Shown here: positions 1-8,076 of the stretch, piece after piece
Layout of the letters: every line of letters starts with the position of its first letter
Numbering within the stretch: the stretch's first letter is position 1
Source of the DNA: Streptococcus parasanguinis
GTDB lineage: Bacteria; Bacillota; Bacilli; Lactobacillales; Streptococcaceae
NCBI RefSeq assembly: GCF_901875555.1
Contig: NZ_CABFMD010000034.1
Location: 61,605 to 125,604, forward strand
Length of the DNA stretch: 64,000 nt
Direction: 5' to 3'
Translations under genes and position numbers: made by a program
Notes under the pieces: generated by a model
Database searches by the model: none
The model's input: only the letters and a program-made list of their open reading frames with translations
What the model was told of the DNA's origin: nothing

Positions 1-116
1 TCTCTTAGAAGTGCCTCTACTTGGTCGATGTCTCTGGTTTTTAATTCTTTTATGGGCTTGGTGAAAATATGTCGCAATCCAAGTTCTTTAAAATCAATAA
101 TCGTTTGTTTGTGCAT
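1..116 (-). CDS. pabB: Aminodeoxychorismate synthase component I, N-terminal part (cut by window edge)
   Basis: Only the first 38 or so codons are visible. The minus-strand reading starts at an ATG at 116 and gives MHKQTIIDFKELGLRHIFTK followed by a charged stretch. From memory this resembles the start of streptococcal PabB, which makes aminodeoxychorismate from chorismate for folate synthesis. No catalytic motif lies inside the window, so the call rests on N-terminal resemblance alone. The gene is divergent from the surface-protein gene that starts at 412, and the spacer between them holds a perfect palindrome. Confidence 0.5.
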   Translation of the reverse strand, partial: MHKQTIIDFKELGLRHIFTKPIKELKTRDIDQVEALLR

Positions 117-263
117 GCTTTGAGTATATCAAAAATAGAGGAAAAAAGGTAGCTCAGGATGCAAGATTCCTTGCTTAGCCTATTTTTATTTTACCATCTT
201 ATCATTGTTTTATTTTCTTGCCCTTGAATAGCAAGGAAGGGAAATCAGGTCGAATGGCAACTT

Positions 264-300
264 GTAATATAGACATTAATATAAAAAATGTCTATATTAC
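264..300. promoter_or_regulatory. Perfect 14-bp inverted repeat in a divergent spacer
   Basis: The arms GTAATATAGACATT (264-277) and AATGTCTATATTAC (287-300) are exact reverse complements around a 9-nt AT-only centre. The palindrome lies between the divergent starts at 116 (minus) and 412 (plus), about 50 bp upstream of a possible -10 (TATGAT, 350-355) for the surface-protein gene. No T-run follows it and no gene ends here, so an operator is more likely than a terminator. The rest of the 117-411 spacer is AT-rich with nothing else recognisable. Confidence 0.55.
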
Positions 301-411
301 AGACGTGTTACAATTATATTTCAAAAATGTATTTTTAAAAGAAAATATCTATGATAAAATTAGTAAGAACGCCTAATTTAGTAGGCTGACAACAATTAAA
401 GGAGATAAACA

Positions 412-3400
412 ATGAAGAAGATCAGTTTATTATGGAAAAACTTTTTGAAAAAAGGTTTTGCCATTTTAACGATTCTCATGATGCTAGGCCAGATTGGTCA
501 AGGGGCTGTAACTGCCTTTGCCAACCAGCTAGCAGTTGGAGATAATGGGGCTTTGGATGTTACCCTCTTGTACGGGGACAAACAAGACCATCCAGGTGGC
601 ATGTCCTATTTTACAGGGGATACCATGTCTGGCTATATCCAGATTACCCCAAAAAATTTGACAACCGACATTAACGATGTCACTGTTAACTTGAAGGTGC
701 CAGGTAAGTACCTCAGAGAAGTCAGTATGCCAGACTTTAATAGTGCCTCAGAGCATGATCAACCAACGGTCACAAAAGTTGGTGATGACTATCTAGTCAC
801 CCTTCGCTTTAAAAATTACCAAAAATCAGAAGTGTTGACCTTGCCCTTTATCGGGAAGTTTACAATCGGGTATCCACCGACGAATTACTCGCTAGATATC
901 ACAGGAACCTTAAACATCAATGGGCAAGAAACGGCACTTAATGATATCATTTGGAAGCCTAAGTACAACGACTATCGCTTCACCAAGTACATCAACCAAA
1001 ACTTGAACGAAGCCATGTCTAAGGACTATGCGGAAGCAATGCCAGGTATTGTCAAAGGTGCGGATGGAAAGAACTATATTGAAACACCAACTTCTGTCCC
1101 ATTTGCCTTCCAATTGGACGGAATGCGTGGTCAATACGGTGGTCAATACCGTCAGTTAGAATCAGCAACGATCACTGATAAGTTGCCAACCTATACAGAT
1201 AAGAGCGGGAAGACTCGTACAGCTGTTCTCGATACGGCTAAGTCTGAAGGCTGGGTAGACAATGGAGATGGTACCGTTACGAAGACTTTCAAGGCGGATG
1301 CAAATGACAATCCAGCAGCTTATCATCAAGAATTTATGACCAAAATCAAGGATACAAGTTACCTCTACTTGAAATTCCCTGATTTGGTCTTAGAAAAAGA
1401 TCAAACCCTCGAGAACGTTCTTAGTAAGGATTTGACCAATACTGGTAGCATCGTAGGAATTCCTGCCAACCGTGGAGCGGGAGAACCAGATATTACAGCG
1501 GAAGACTCCCTTATTTTCCGTTTGACTTCACGTGACCTTGAAGGTGCCGGAAGCTTTGCTAAACGGGCGGATGGGGATGTTTATGACGCAACAGAATACA
1601 AGTCTGCTAATTATAAATGGATCTTAAGTTATGCCAACAATACCGTTGCACCGCAGAAGAATTTCGTCTTTTATGATGAGACTGTGGACCCTCGCTTGAA
1701 GTTTACCAAGATCGATTATACTCGTCTGCTGGAAGGGAATTATGGTATAGGAAAGCAAATCCATACCATTGTCAAACGAATCATCCTGACCATGGAAGAT
1801 GGTAGTACGAAAGAAATCCAGTCAGAAGCAGATAAAGATGGAAACGGTCAAATTGATTTGACCAAGTATGGAACGGTTGTAGGCTGGCGGATGGAAATGA
1901 AGGATGATTTTGTCCTTTCATCTGGTCAAGGAATTCGCCTCAATAGCTATACAAGCTTCAAGGATCCAGAAAAAACTCGTTACGATGAAATGGACGCGAC
2001 CAAAAATGTCTACAAGAACACAGGCCGTGTGACCTATAAAACACAGTCAAATGTTGCCAAAGATCAATCGGCGGATTGGACTTTCAACCTGATCCCTATG
2101 AAGGAAAGCTTTGAAATTTCAAAATCGACCGATTACAACGATGTCCAATACACAGATGGGAAGACAATTCGTTTCGGTCTGGTAGCAACAAGAGTTATTC
2201 TTGATCCTGATAAGAATTATGGCGATCTTCGGGTAATCGATCTTTATGATCCCAATACCTTGGATGTCGATTTTAAAGATTTTGATAGATACCTTCCCTC
2301 TGGAGATAGAGGTATGAAATTCTTCAAGCGCTACGAGGTCGTTGAAAATTACCACAATTCAGGTCGATCTGCTATTGTGATGCATTTGGACCAAAAAGAG
2401 TTTATTAAAGCGTCTCTGGAAAATAATAGCCAAGTTCGTCTACCATTTATCTATGCAAAATTAAAAGGGAAAGATGACGGTGGAACCTTTACCAACAAGC
2501 TTTATGTAGCAGGAAACGGGATCCACGATCTTGAAAATGCTAACCCTGATCGAGTTATCGAAGATGTCTATGACTTAAACGGGAATGGTTCAACAACCGA
2601 TAAGATTCCTTATGCTCAATCAAACTATACCATTGTCGCAGCAGAAGGGATCTATGCTCGCAAATACATCGCCAAAAATGATGATCTATCCGATGCATCT
2701 ACAGTTACTCGTACCTTCAAACCTGGTGAAACCTTTAACTACAAGATCACCATTAAAAACAATACAGACAAGCCAGTCGAAGACGGAATTGTTTACGATG
2801 CCCTACCAAAAGTACATGATGTCAATACTCTAGATGGTTCAAATCGTTTGACTGAATATACGGTTAGCCTCCGTGGGCCTGTATCTGCTCCTGAAGGCTG
2901 GACAGTCTACTATACGACTGACCCTAGCGTCACAAGTGACACTATGGAGCAGGCTGCGGATAGAGATATCTGGACGACAGCTGTAGCAGACTACAGTCAA
3001 GTGACGGGTATCAAGTTTGTGGCTAATAAAGACACGACGATCCCAGCACGTAGCGAAGCAAACTTTGGTGTCCCAGTCGTCAACCCAACTGAGTTGACCA
3101 AAGACGTCAAAGACTTGATGCAAAAACGCACCAAAGATAATGAAGACAACGGTGGTCGTTCAGGTGTCGTCCAAGCCCATAACCAATTTGGTTACAAGGC
3201 CAAAGGCCACGAAGGAAACCGTGAATCGAATACCGTATCCGCACAAATCTTCTCAGCTGCTTTCCAAGTCAAGAAAGTCGATAAGGACGATCCGAAGAAA
3301 GTCCTTGAAGGTGCTACATTTACCTTGACAGATGCAAATGGTGCAGTTGTTGCGACAGCTACTTCTGATAAAAACGGGGAACTTTCATTTAGTACCTTGA

Positions 3401-5244
3401 CAGAAGGAACCTATACGCTCAAAGAAACACAAGCACCTGCAAATTACAAGTTGGATGAAACAGATCATGCAGTGGTTGTGACCTATGATGCAGACAAGCA
3501 AATCTACCACGTCACGGTGGATGGTAAGGCTGTCGGCTCAAAAGCCCTTCCTCTAGAAATCGCGAATGAAGCGGATATCAAGTATATCGATCTTGAAGCT
3601 TCAAAAGTTTGGGATGATCAAGACAATCAAGAAGGTCTTCGTCCAGAAAGTGTCGAATTCCAACTCTATAAGAATGGAAAAGCGCAAGGAAAACCAGTCG
3701 CTGTCTCTGCTGCAACAGACTGGAAAGCCCACTTTACAAACCTTCCGGATAAAGACAGCAATGGCAAGCTCAATACCTATACGGTCAAAGAAGTGAAAGT
3801 ACCAACTCATTATACGGTTGATACAGAAGAAGCCAGCTTCACTGATGGAAAAGCAACCATCACCAACAAACGCACTCCTGAGACAACGACCGTTACCGTC
3901 AAGAAAGTCTGGGATGATGCCGATAACCAAGACGGTCTTCGACCTACAACTATCAAGGTTCACCTCTTAGCCAATGGAAAAGAAGTGCAAGCAATCGATC
4001 TTGCTGGTCAAGGAAATGAATGGACTCATACCTTCACAGACCTACCAGTCTATAAAGATGGTCAAAAAGTTGTCTACACAGTGACTGAGGATAAAGTGGA
4101 CAATTACACCACTAAGATTGATGGAACGACGATCACCAATAGCTACAAACCTGGTAAGACAAGCCTCACTGTTACCAAAAACTGGGAAGATGCCAATAAC
4201 CAAGATGGCCTCCGTCCAAAAACGATTCAGGTTCAATTGTATGCTGGGGATGAAAAAGTTGGTCAAGCGGTTGAATTGTCAGCAGACAACAAATGGACCC
4301 ATACCTTCTCAGACTTAGATGAGAAGAAAGCCGGCCAAGTCATTAACTATACAGTTAAAGAAATCGATGTTCCAAAAGGCTACACTCAAGCCGTCGAAGC
4401 AACGAATCCAGGTCAAGTGGTCGTGACCAATACTCACGAACCAGAAAGGACCAAAGTAGAAGTGACCAAGAAGTGGGAAGATGCTGATAACCAAGATGGT
4501 CTACGCCCATCCAGCATTCAAGTTCGATTGTACAAAGATGGCCTTCCTACTGACCAAGTACTAGAACTTTCTGCAGCCAATGATTGGAAAGGTGCATTTG
4601 AAAACCTCGATGCCAAGGCTGCTGGAAAAGCGATTAGGTATACTGTTAATGAAGTTGCTGTACCAGATGGATACAAGGTATCGGTAAATGATAAGGATCA
4701 AGCTACTATTGTCTTGACCAACACGCATGAACCAGCCCTTACTGATGTGAAAGTCACTAAGAAATGGGATGATGCCAATGACCAAGATGGCCTCCGTCCA
4801 AAATTCATCAAGGTTCAATTGTATGCAAATGATGAAAAAGTTGGAGATCCGGTTGAATTGTCTGCGGACAATAAGTGGACCCACACCTTCAGCAAGTTGC
4901 CAGAAAAGAAAGCTGGCCAAGTGATCAGCTATCGTGTGGAAGAAGTAGATCTTCCAAAAGGCTATGAAGCAAGTAAGGTAGAGGATGAAAAAGGAAATGC
5001 GGTGATTACTAACAAGCATGTTCCAAAAGAAAATCCAAAACAACCAACTCCGCCAAGTTCATCTGAACCGAAGAAACCAGGCCAACCTGAACCGAAAAAG
5101 CCAAGCCAACCAGAGCCTAAGAAACCAGGCAAAATCTTAGGATTCTTACCAAATACAGGTACGACCATCTCTATTATTAGTCTTGTATTAGCCTTTGTCT
5201 TGGCAAGTATCGCTGCTTATATTTTGAAGAAAAAGAAAAAATAA
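412..5244 (+). CDS. LPXTG-anchored surface protein with CnaB repeats
   Basis: This is a 1610-residue cell-wall protein. Residues 1-38 are a signal peptide with a basic start, a hydrophobic core and cleavage near AFA-NQ. Residues 40 to about 940 form a long adhesin-like region I cannot assign to a family. A SpaA-type prealbumin-like domain starts near 950 (KKVDKDDPKKVLEGATF). Five CnaB repeats follow, starting near 1061, 1159, 1251, 1346 and 1444, each opening with a KxWDDxxNQDGLRP-type motif. A Pro/Lys/Glu wall-spanning stretch with PKKPGQPE-like repeats leads to LPNTG at about 1579, a hydrophobic segment and a KKKKK tail. CnaB folds often carry Lys-Asn isopeptide bonds, so a stiff stalk displaying the N-terminal region is inferred. 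A strong AAAGGAGA site precedes the ATG. The ligand is unknown. Confidence 0.9.
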   Translation: MKKISLLWKNFLKKGFAILTILMMLGQIGQGAVTAFANQLAVGDNGALDVTLLYGDKQDHPGGMSYFTGDTMSGYIQITPKNLTTDINDVTVNLKVPGKYLREVSMPDFNSASEHDQPTVTKVGDDYLVTLRFKNYQKSEVLTLPFIGKFTIGYPPTNYSLDITGTLNINGQETALNDIIWKPKYNDYRFTKYINQNLNEAMSKDYAEAMPGIVKGADGKNYIETPTSVPFAFQLDGMRGQYGGQYRQLESATITDKLPTYTDKSGKTRTAVLDTAKSEGWVDNGDGTVTKTFKADANDNPAAYHQEFMTKIKDTSYLYLKFPDLVLEKDQTLENVLSKDLTNTGSIVGIPANRGAGEPDITAEDSLIFRLTSRDLEGAGSFAKRADGDVYDATEYKSANYKWILSYANNTVAPQKNFVFYDETVDPRLKFTKIDYTRLLEGNYGIGKQIHTIVKRIILTMEDGSTKEIQSEADKDGNGQIDLTKYGTVVGWRMEMKDDFVLSSGQGIRLNSYTSFKDPEKTRYDEMDATKNVYKNTGRVTYKTQSNVAKDQSADWTFNLIPMKESFEISKSTDYNDVQYTDGKTIRFGLVATRVILDPDKNYGDLRVIDLYDPNTLDVDFKDFDRYLPSGDRGMKFFKRYEVVENYHNSGRSAIVMHLDQKEFIKASLENNSQVRLPFIYAKLKGKDDGGTFTNKLYVAGNGIHDLENANPDRVIEDVYDLNGNGSTTDKIPYAQSNYTIVAAEGIYARKYIAKNDDLSDASTVTRTFKPGETFNYKITIKNNTDKPVEDGIVYDALPKVHDVNTLDGSNRLTEYTVSLRGPVSAPEGWTVYYTTDPSVTSDTMEQAADRDIWTTAVADYSQVTGIKFVANKDTTIPARSEANFGVPVVNPTELTKDVKDLMQKRTKDNEDNGGRSGVVQAHNQFGYKAKGHEGNRESNTVSAQIFSAAFQVKKVDKDDPKKVLEGATFTLTDANGAVVATATSDKNGELSFSTLTEGTYTLKETQAPANYKLDETDHAVVVTYDADKQIYHVTVDGKAVGSKALPLEIANEADIKYIDLEASKVWDDQDNQEGLRPESVEFQLYKNGKAQGKPVAVSAATDWKAHFTNLPDKDSNGKLNTYTVKEVKVPTHYTVDTEEASFTDGKATITNKRTPETTTVTVKKVWDDADNQDGLRPTTIKVHLLANGKEVQAIDLAGQGNEWTHTFTDLPVYKDGQKVVYTVTEDKVDNYTTKIDGTTITNSYKPGKTSLTVTKNWEDANNQDGLRPKTIQVQLYAGDEKVGQAVELSADNKWTHTFSDLDEKKAGQVINYTVKEIDVPKGYTQAVEATNPGQVVVTNTHEPERTKVEVTKKWEDADNQDGLRPSSIQVRLYKDGLPTDQVLELSAANDWKGAFENLDAKAAGKAIRYTVNEVAVPDGYKVSVNDKDQATIVLTNTHEPALTDVKVTKKWDDANDQDGLRPKFIKVQLYANDEKVGDPVELSADNKWTHTFSKLPEKKAGQVISYRVEEVDLPKGYEASKVEDEKGNAVITNKHVPKENPKQPTPPSSSEPKKPGQPEPKKPSQPEPKKPGKILGFLPNTGTTISIISLVLAFVLASIAAYILKKKKK

Positions 5245-5260
5245 GCTAGCCTAAAATGAA

Positions 5261-5286
5261 GCAAACACCAGAAATGGTGTTTGTTT
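5261..5286 (+). terminator. Terminator of the surface-protein gene
   Basis: CAAACACC and GGTGTTTG arms around an AGAAAT loop, followed by TTTC, lie just after the stop at 5244. The same 26-nt block recurs exactly at 5546-5571. Confidence 0.75.
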
Positions 5287-5311
5287 CAGATTTAAGAAAA
5301 AGTAATATTAA

Positions 5312-5447
5312 AAACTTTCCTTAGGTGAGTACGGACGTCAACGAACTTCGTAGAAGTTCCATGACTAATAATTGAGCCTAAGGTCTCAATTATTCCGGGT
5401 GCTAGAAACAATAGTGTTTCTAGCACTTTTCTCACGGCGGAAAGTTT
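5312..5447 (+). repeat. Structured dispersed repeat, copy 1
   Basis: The closing stem is AAACTTTCC (5312-5320) with GGAAAGTTT (5439-5447), extended inward by GTGAG and CTCAC (5431-5435). Inside are three hairpins: GAACTTC/GAAGTTC (5343-5349, 5353-5359), AATAATTGAG/CTCAATTATT (5367-5376, 5385-5394) with loop CCTAAGGT, and GTGCTAGAAAC/GTTTCTAGCAC (5399-5409, 5416-5426). The loop CCTAAGG is complementary to CCTTAGG near the 5' end, allowing a pseudoknot. Two further good copies lie at 33644 and 59988. Similarity may extend right to a GCAGAATTATTTAA block at 5497-5510. It does not match the pneumococcal BOX or RUP elements as I know them. Confidence 0.8.
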
Positions 5448-5545
5448 CGGTAAATTATTGATTAATTTTTAAAATTAGAACTCATTTTATTTCTTTGCAG
5501 AATTATTTAACTTATTTGACTTAAAATTAGTTTGTCTGTGTTCTA

Positions 5546-5576
5546 GCAAACACCAGAAATGGTGTTTGTTTTTTCT
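5546..5576 (+). terminator. Duplicate of the upstream terminator
   Basis: An exact second copy of the CAAACACC-AGAAAT-GGTGTTTG hairpin, now with a better T-run. It lies 285 bp after the first and brackets repeat copy 1. It would block read-through into the ECF operon. Confidence 0.75.
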
Positions 5577-5684
5577 TCTGTCCTTAAATGATCGGATGAT
5601 GGGAGTTACAACCCTTCCTATCAGGGTTAGGGGAGTAGTTGAAATTCATTTTCCGAACATTTTTAAAAAAAATTCAGAAAAACC

Positions 5685-5712
5685 TTGACATTTTAGGGAA
5701 AGAGAGTATGAT
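5685..5712 (+). promoter_or_regulatory. Sigma-A-type promoter of the ECF operon
   Basis: TTGACA (5685-5690), 16 bp, TATGAT (5707-5712). Transcription from about 5720 gives a leader of about 150 nt before the first ECF gene. Confidence 0.75.
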
Positions 5713-5755
5713 TAATTGTGAACTGTTGAACAAGTATTTTTAAGGAGAAGATCCG

Positions 5756-5785
5756 ATGTCGACTAAGGTGATTCTGCTAAAATGA
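5756..5785 (+). CDS. Possible 9-codon leader peptide (MSTKVILLK)
   Basis: An ATG 6-7 nt after a strong AAGGAGAAG site opens a nine-codon frame ending in TGA at 5783-5785, inside the leader of the ECF operon. The ribosome site is as good as that of the first ECF gene. The product may be a leader peptide, or the remnant of a gene start captured when the operon was inserted. No run of a single amino acid suggests classical attenuation. Confidence 0.35.
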   Translation: MSTKVILLK

Positions 5786-5807
5786 TGGCAGTTCAAGCAT
5801 AAAAATC

Positions 5808-5853
5808 TTTAGAGCGTTGCGTCCGAAAGTCTAAACAGACACGGCTCTTTAAA
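5808..5853 (+). promoter_or_regulatory. Structured 5' leader of the ECF operon
   Basis: An imperfect hairpin: AGAGC (5811-5815) pairs with GCTCT (5844-5848), CGT (5820-5822) with ACG (5841-5843), and GTCT (5829-5832) with AGAC (5837-5840) over an AAAC loop. Unpaired GTTG and CCGAAA bulges lie on the 5' side. An A-rich tail and the AAAAGGAGA ribosome site follow directly. The compact fold next to the ribosome site fits a translational riboswitch or protein-binding leader. I do not recognise a known class. Confidence 0.4.
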
Positions 5854-5870
5854 AACAAAAGGAGAAGACT

Positions 5871-6473
5871 ATGAAAACAGAACCGATTCATCGTACCAGT
5901 ATGTGGAAGTTTAAGTTAAGTGCTGCCACCATGACTTTGATTCCCGCTGCCGTGGGGATTAACTATGTTGCCAAAGCCTTGGCGGAGGGGTTAAAGTTGC
6001 CCGTTTGGCTGGGGTCTTTGGGAACCTTTCTTGCCAGCATGTTGGCTGGGCCAGTTGCCGGTGCCATCAGTGGTTTCATCAACAATGTGATCTATGGGCT
6101 GACCTTATCGCCAATTTCAACCGTGTATGCGATTACCAGCATCGGAATTGGGATTGCTGTCGGAGTTTTGCACGCCAAGGGGTGGTTCTCGTCAGCGCGA
6201 CGAGTATTTGTTTCTGCTATTATTATTGCCATCGTTTCAGCTGTCATTTCAACGCCACTCAACGTCATCTTTTGGGGTGGTCAGACCGGTATCGCTTGGG
6301 GTGACTCATTGTTTGCGGTAATGGTCGCCAATCATGCACCAGTGTGGCTGGCCTCATTTATCGATGAGTTTGTCTTGGATATTTTGGATAAAGTCTGCGT
6401 GGCCTATCTGGCATTCTTCATCTATCGTCAGCTGCCGAAGCGGATGATGCACTTCTTTAGCGATGATAAATGA
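5871..6473 (+). CDS. ECF transporter substrate-binding (S) component, substrate unknown
   Basis: A 200-residue integral membrane protein with about five or six hydrophobic helices and a small-residue-rich segment around 50-75 (GTFLASMLAGPVAGAISGF). Position, size and neighbours identify it as the S component that captures a vitamin or precursor for an energy-coupling-factor importer. The downstream T, A1 and A2 genes make this a group I system with its own module. The ATG is preceded by AAAAGGAGA. Codon use (GGC, CCG, CGG, GCC) looks more like lactobacilli than the flanking genes, so transfer is inferred. It does not look like the BioY, QueT or NiaX sequences I know, so no substrate is proposed. 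Confidence 0.7.
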   Translation: MKTEPIHRTSMWKFKLSAATMTLIPAAVGINYVAKALAEGLKLPVWLGSLGTFLASMLAGPVAGAISGFINNVIYGLTLSPISTVYAITSIGIGIAVGVLHAKGWFSSARRVFVSAIIIAIVSAVISTPLNVIFWGGQTGIAWGDSLFAVMVANHAPVWLASFIDEFVLDILDKVCVAYLAFFIYRQLPKRMMHFFSDDK

Positions 6474-7264
6474 TGACTGATCAAACATTGAATTCTGGAG
6501 CGCCACGGGTCAAGCTCAAGTGGTACCAGGTGATCGATCCGATTACTAAGCTCTTGTTCATCTTGGACATGACGTTGTTGAGCTTTGCTAGTATGAATTT
6601 ATTGCTTCAGGCCGGATTAATTCTTATCGCAACACTGCTATTGTTATTTTCCAAATTGAGTTCTACCATCTTTAAGGCGCTGGGATTCAGCCTGTTTCTG
6701 ATTTGCACCATGCTGATCATCCAAGGGTTATTTTACAGTCGGAATCAAACTGTGCTGTTTTCTGTGCTTGGGGTGTCGTTCTACAAAGAAGGCCTGATTT
6801 ACGCCACCACTCTGGGTTGTCGAGTATTGGTGATTATTTTGACCAGTGGCTTTTTTATGGTGACCACAAGTATTTCAGAAAACGCGGCCTATTTGGAACG
6901 GTCCGGATTGTCTTATAAAACCGTCTACGTTCTGATGTCGGTGTGTTATATTTTGCCGGAAATGATGCGCAATATGCGGAAAATCCAGCAAGCACAAAAA
7001 GTTCGCGGAACCAATCCGCAAAAAACGTTGATTCAGAAATTAAAGTCAGTCCTGCCGGTTCTAATTCCATTGGTGATTAAGACCTTGGATCAATCGATGA
7101 CGCGGTCGATTTCTCTCCAACTGAGAGGTTTTGATAATCTCAACAGGACTGTCAGAACCTCCCAGCGCGTGTATCGCCTGTCGCGAACGCTGCACATTGG
7201 TCTGACTGGATTGGCAATTTTATTGATTGGGTGGAAGATATGGACGAAGATAAACGGATTGTAA
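6470..7264 (+). CDS. ECF transporter transmembrane (T) component, CbiQ family
   Basis: A 264-residue protein that couples ATP hydrolysis to the S component. It has hydrophobic helices in residues 20-150, a long cytoplasmic coupling region, and a final helix near 240-260. The two Arg-containing coupling motifs typical of EcfT are visible: KVRGTNP near 181 and LQLRGFDN near 220. The start overlaps the S-gene stop (ATGATG at 6470-6475), which implies translational coupling. The end overlaps the first ATPase gene. Confidence 0.85.
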   Translation: MMTDQTLNSGAPRVKLKWYQVIDPITKLLFILDMTLLSFASMNLLLQAGLILIATLLLLFSKLSSTIFKALGFSLFLICTMLIIQGLFYSRNQTVLFSVLGVSFYKEGLIYATTLGCRVLVIILTSGFFMVTTSISENAAYLERSGLSYKTVYVLMSVCYILPEMMRNMRKIQQAQKVRGTNPQKTLIQKLKSVLPVLIPLVIKTLDQSMTRSISLQLRGFDNLNRTVRTSQRVYRLSRTLHIGLTGLAILLIGWKIWTKINGL

Positions 7265-8076
7265 TTGAAAATTTGACCACCCGTTATCCGGGTACTGAGC
7301 AACCACAACTGCGTCAGATTAACGCGGAGGTTCATAGCGGCCAGGTGGTTGGGATTATCGGGAATAGCCACTCCGGCAAATCGACTTTGTGCCGTGTGCT
7401 GGCAGGGGTCATTCCCAAAATTGTGTCTGCTGAGATTGAGGGCGACTGGCACATGTTTGGCCAGCGAGTGTCCGACAATTGGCCCGTTTATAATGCCATG
7501 AATGGAGTTGTACTGCAAAATCCAGCTGGCCAACTAAGCGGGTTGGCAGACACGGTTGCCGATGAAATCGCTTTTGACTTGATTAATCAGGGAATGGCTG
7601 AAGGACTGATTCAAAAACGGGTTGAAGAAGTTGCCACGCAAATGGGGCTGATTGAACAGCTGAATTTGCGTCCTGAGAGCCTTTCCGGTGGTCAGATCCA
7701 GCGGTTGGCAATTGCCACGGCGATTGTGGCTAATCCGGCTGTTTTGATTATGGATGATCCGACCAGTCAGATGGATCCCCTTGGCCGCCGGCAATTTTTC
7801 CAATGGCTGGCCCAAGTCAAAGAGACGACCGTCTTCATTGTCACCAGTGAAATTGACGATTTGTGCGAAGTCGCCGACGTTGTGTGGGTGCTGCACGAGG
7901 GTCAAATGGTAGCCCAGGGCAGTCCGGGTGAGGTGTTTAATCATTTGGCAGCTGACTGGCAGATTCCAGCCCCGACAATCCAGCAACTTGCTCAAAAAAT
8001 GGATTGGCACTTGGCTGATGGCCGGTATCCGGTGAATGACGCTGATCTGAAGGAGGTTCGTTATGTCCACAATTGA
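7240..8076 (+). CDS. ECF transporter ATPase A1 with degenerate catalytic residues
   Basis: An ABC ATPase of about 278 residues. Visible motifs are Walker A GNSHSGKST, Q-loop VVLQNP, signature LSGGQIQR and Walker B VLIMDDP. The usual catalytic Glu after Walker B is Asp here, and the H-loop reads IVTSEIDD with no His. Paired with the next gene it should form a heterodimer with one weak site. A GTG at 7231 would add three codons. The ATG at 7240 is preferred because a GGTGGAAG stretch precedes it. It overlaps the T gene by 25 bp and the A2 gene by 14 bp. Confidence 0.85.
   Translation: MDEDKRIVIENLTTRYPGTEQPQLRQINAEVHSGQVVGIIGNSHSGKSTLCRVLAGVIPKIVSAEIEGDWHMFGQRVSDNWPVYNAMNGVVLQNPAGQLSGLADTVADEIAFDLINQGMAEGLIQKRVEEVATQMGLIEQLNLRPESLSGGQIQRLAIATAIVANPAVLIMDDPTSQMDPLGRRQFFQWLAQVKETTVFIVTSEIDDLCEVADVVWVLHEGQMVAQGSPGEVFNHLAADWQIPAPTIQQLAQKMDWHLADGRYPVNDADLKEVRYVHN

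Noticed and set aside
4561..5043. Minus-strand 160-codon frame opposite the CnaB repeats
   Set aside because: Shadow of the repetitive surface-protein coding region; no start signal or family match.
5808..5853. Known preQ1 class I riboswitch in the ECF leader
   Set aside because: A stem followed by an A-rich tail next to the ribosome site is reminiscent of preQ1-I, but the loop sequence and extra internal helix do not fit the consensus, and the S component is not QueT-like.
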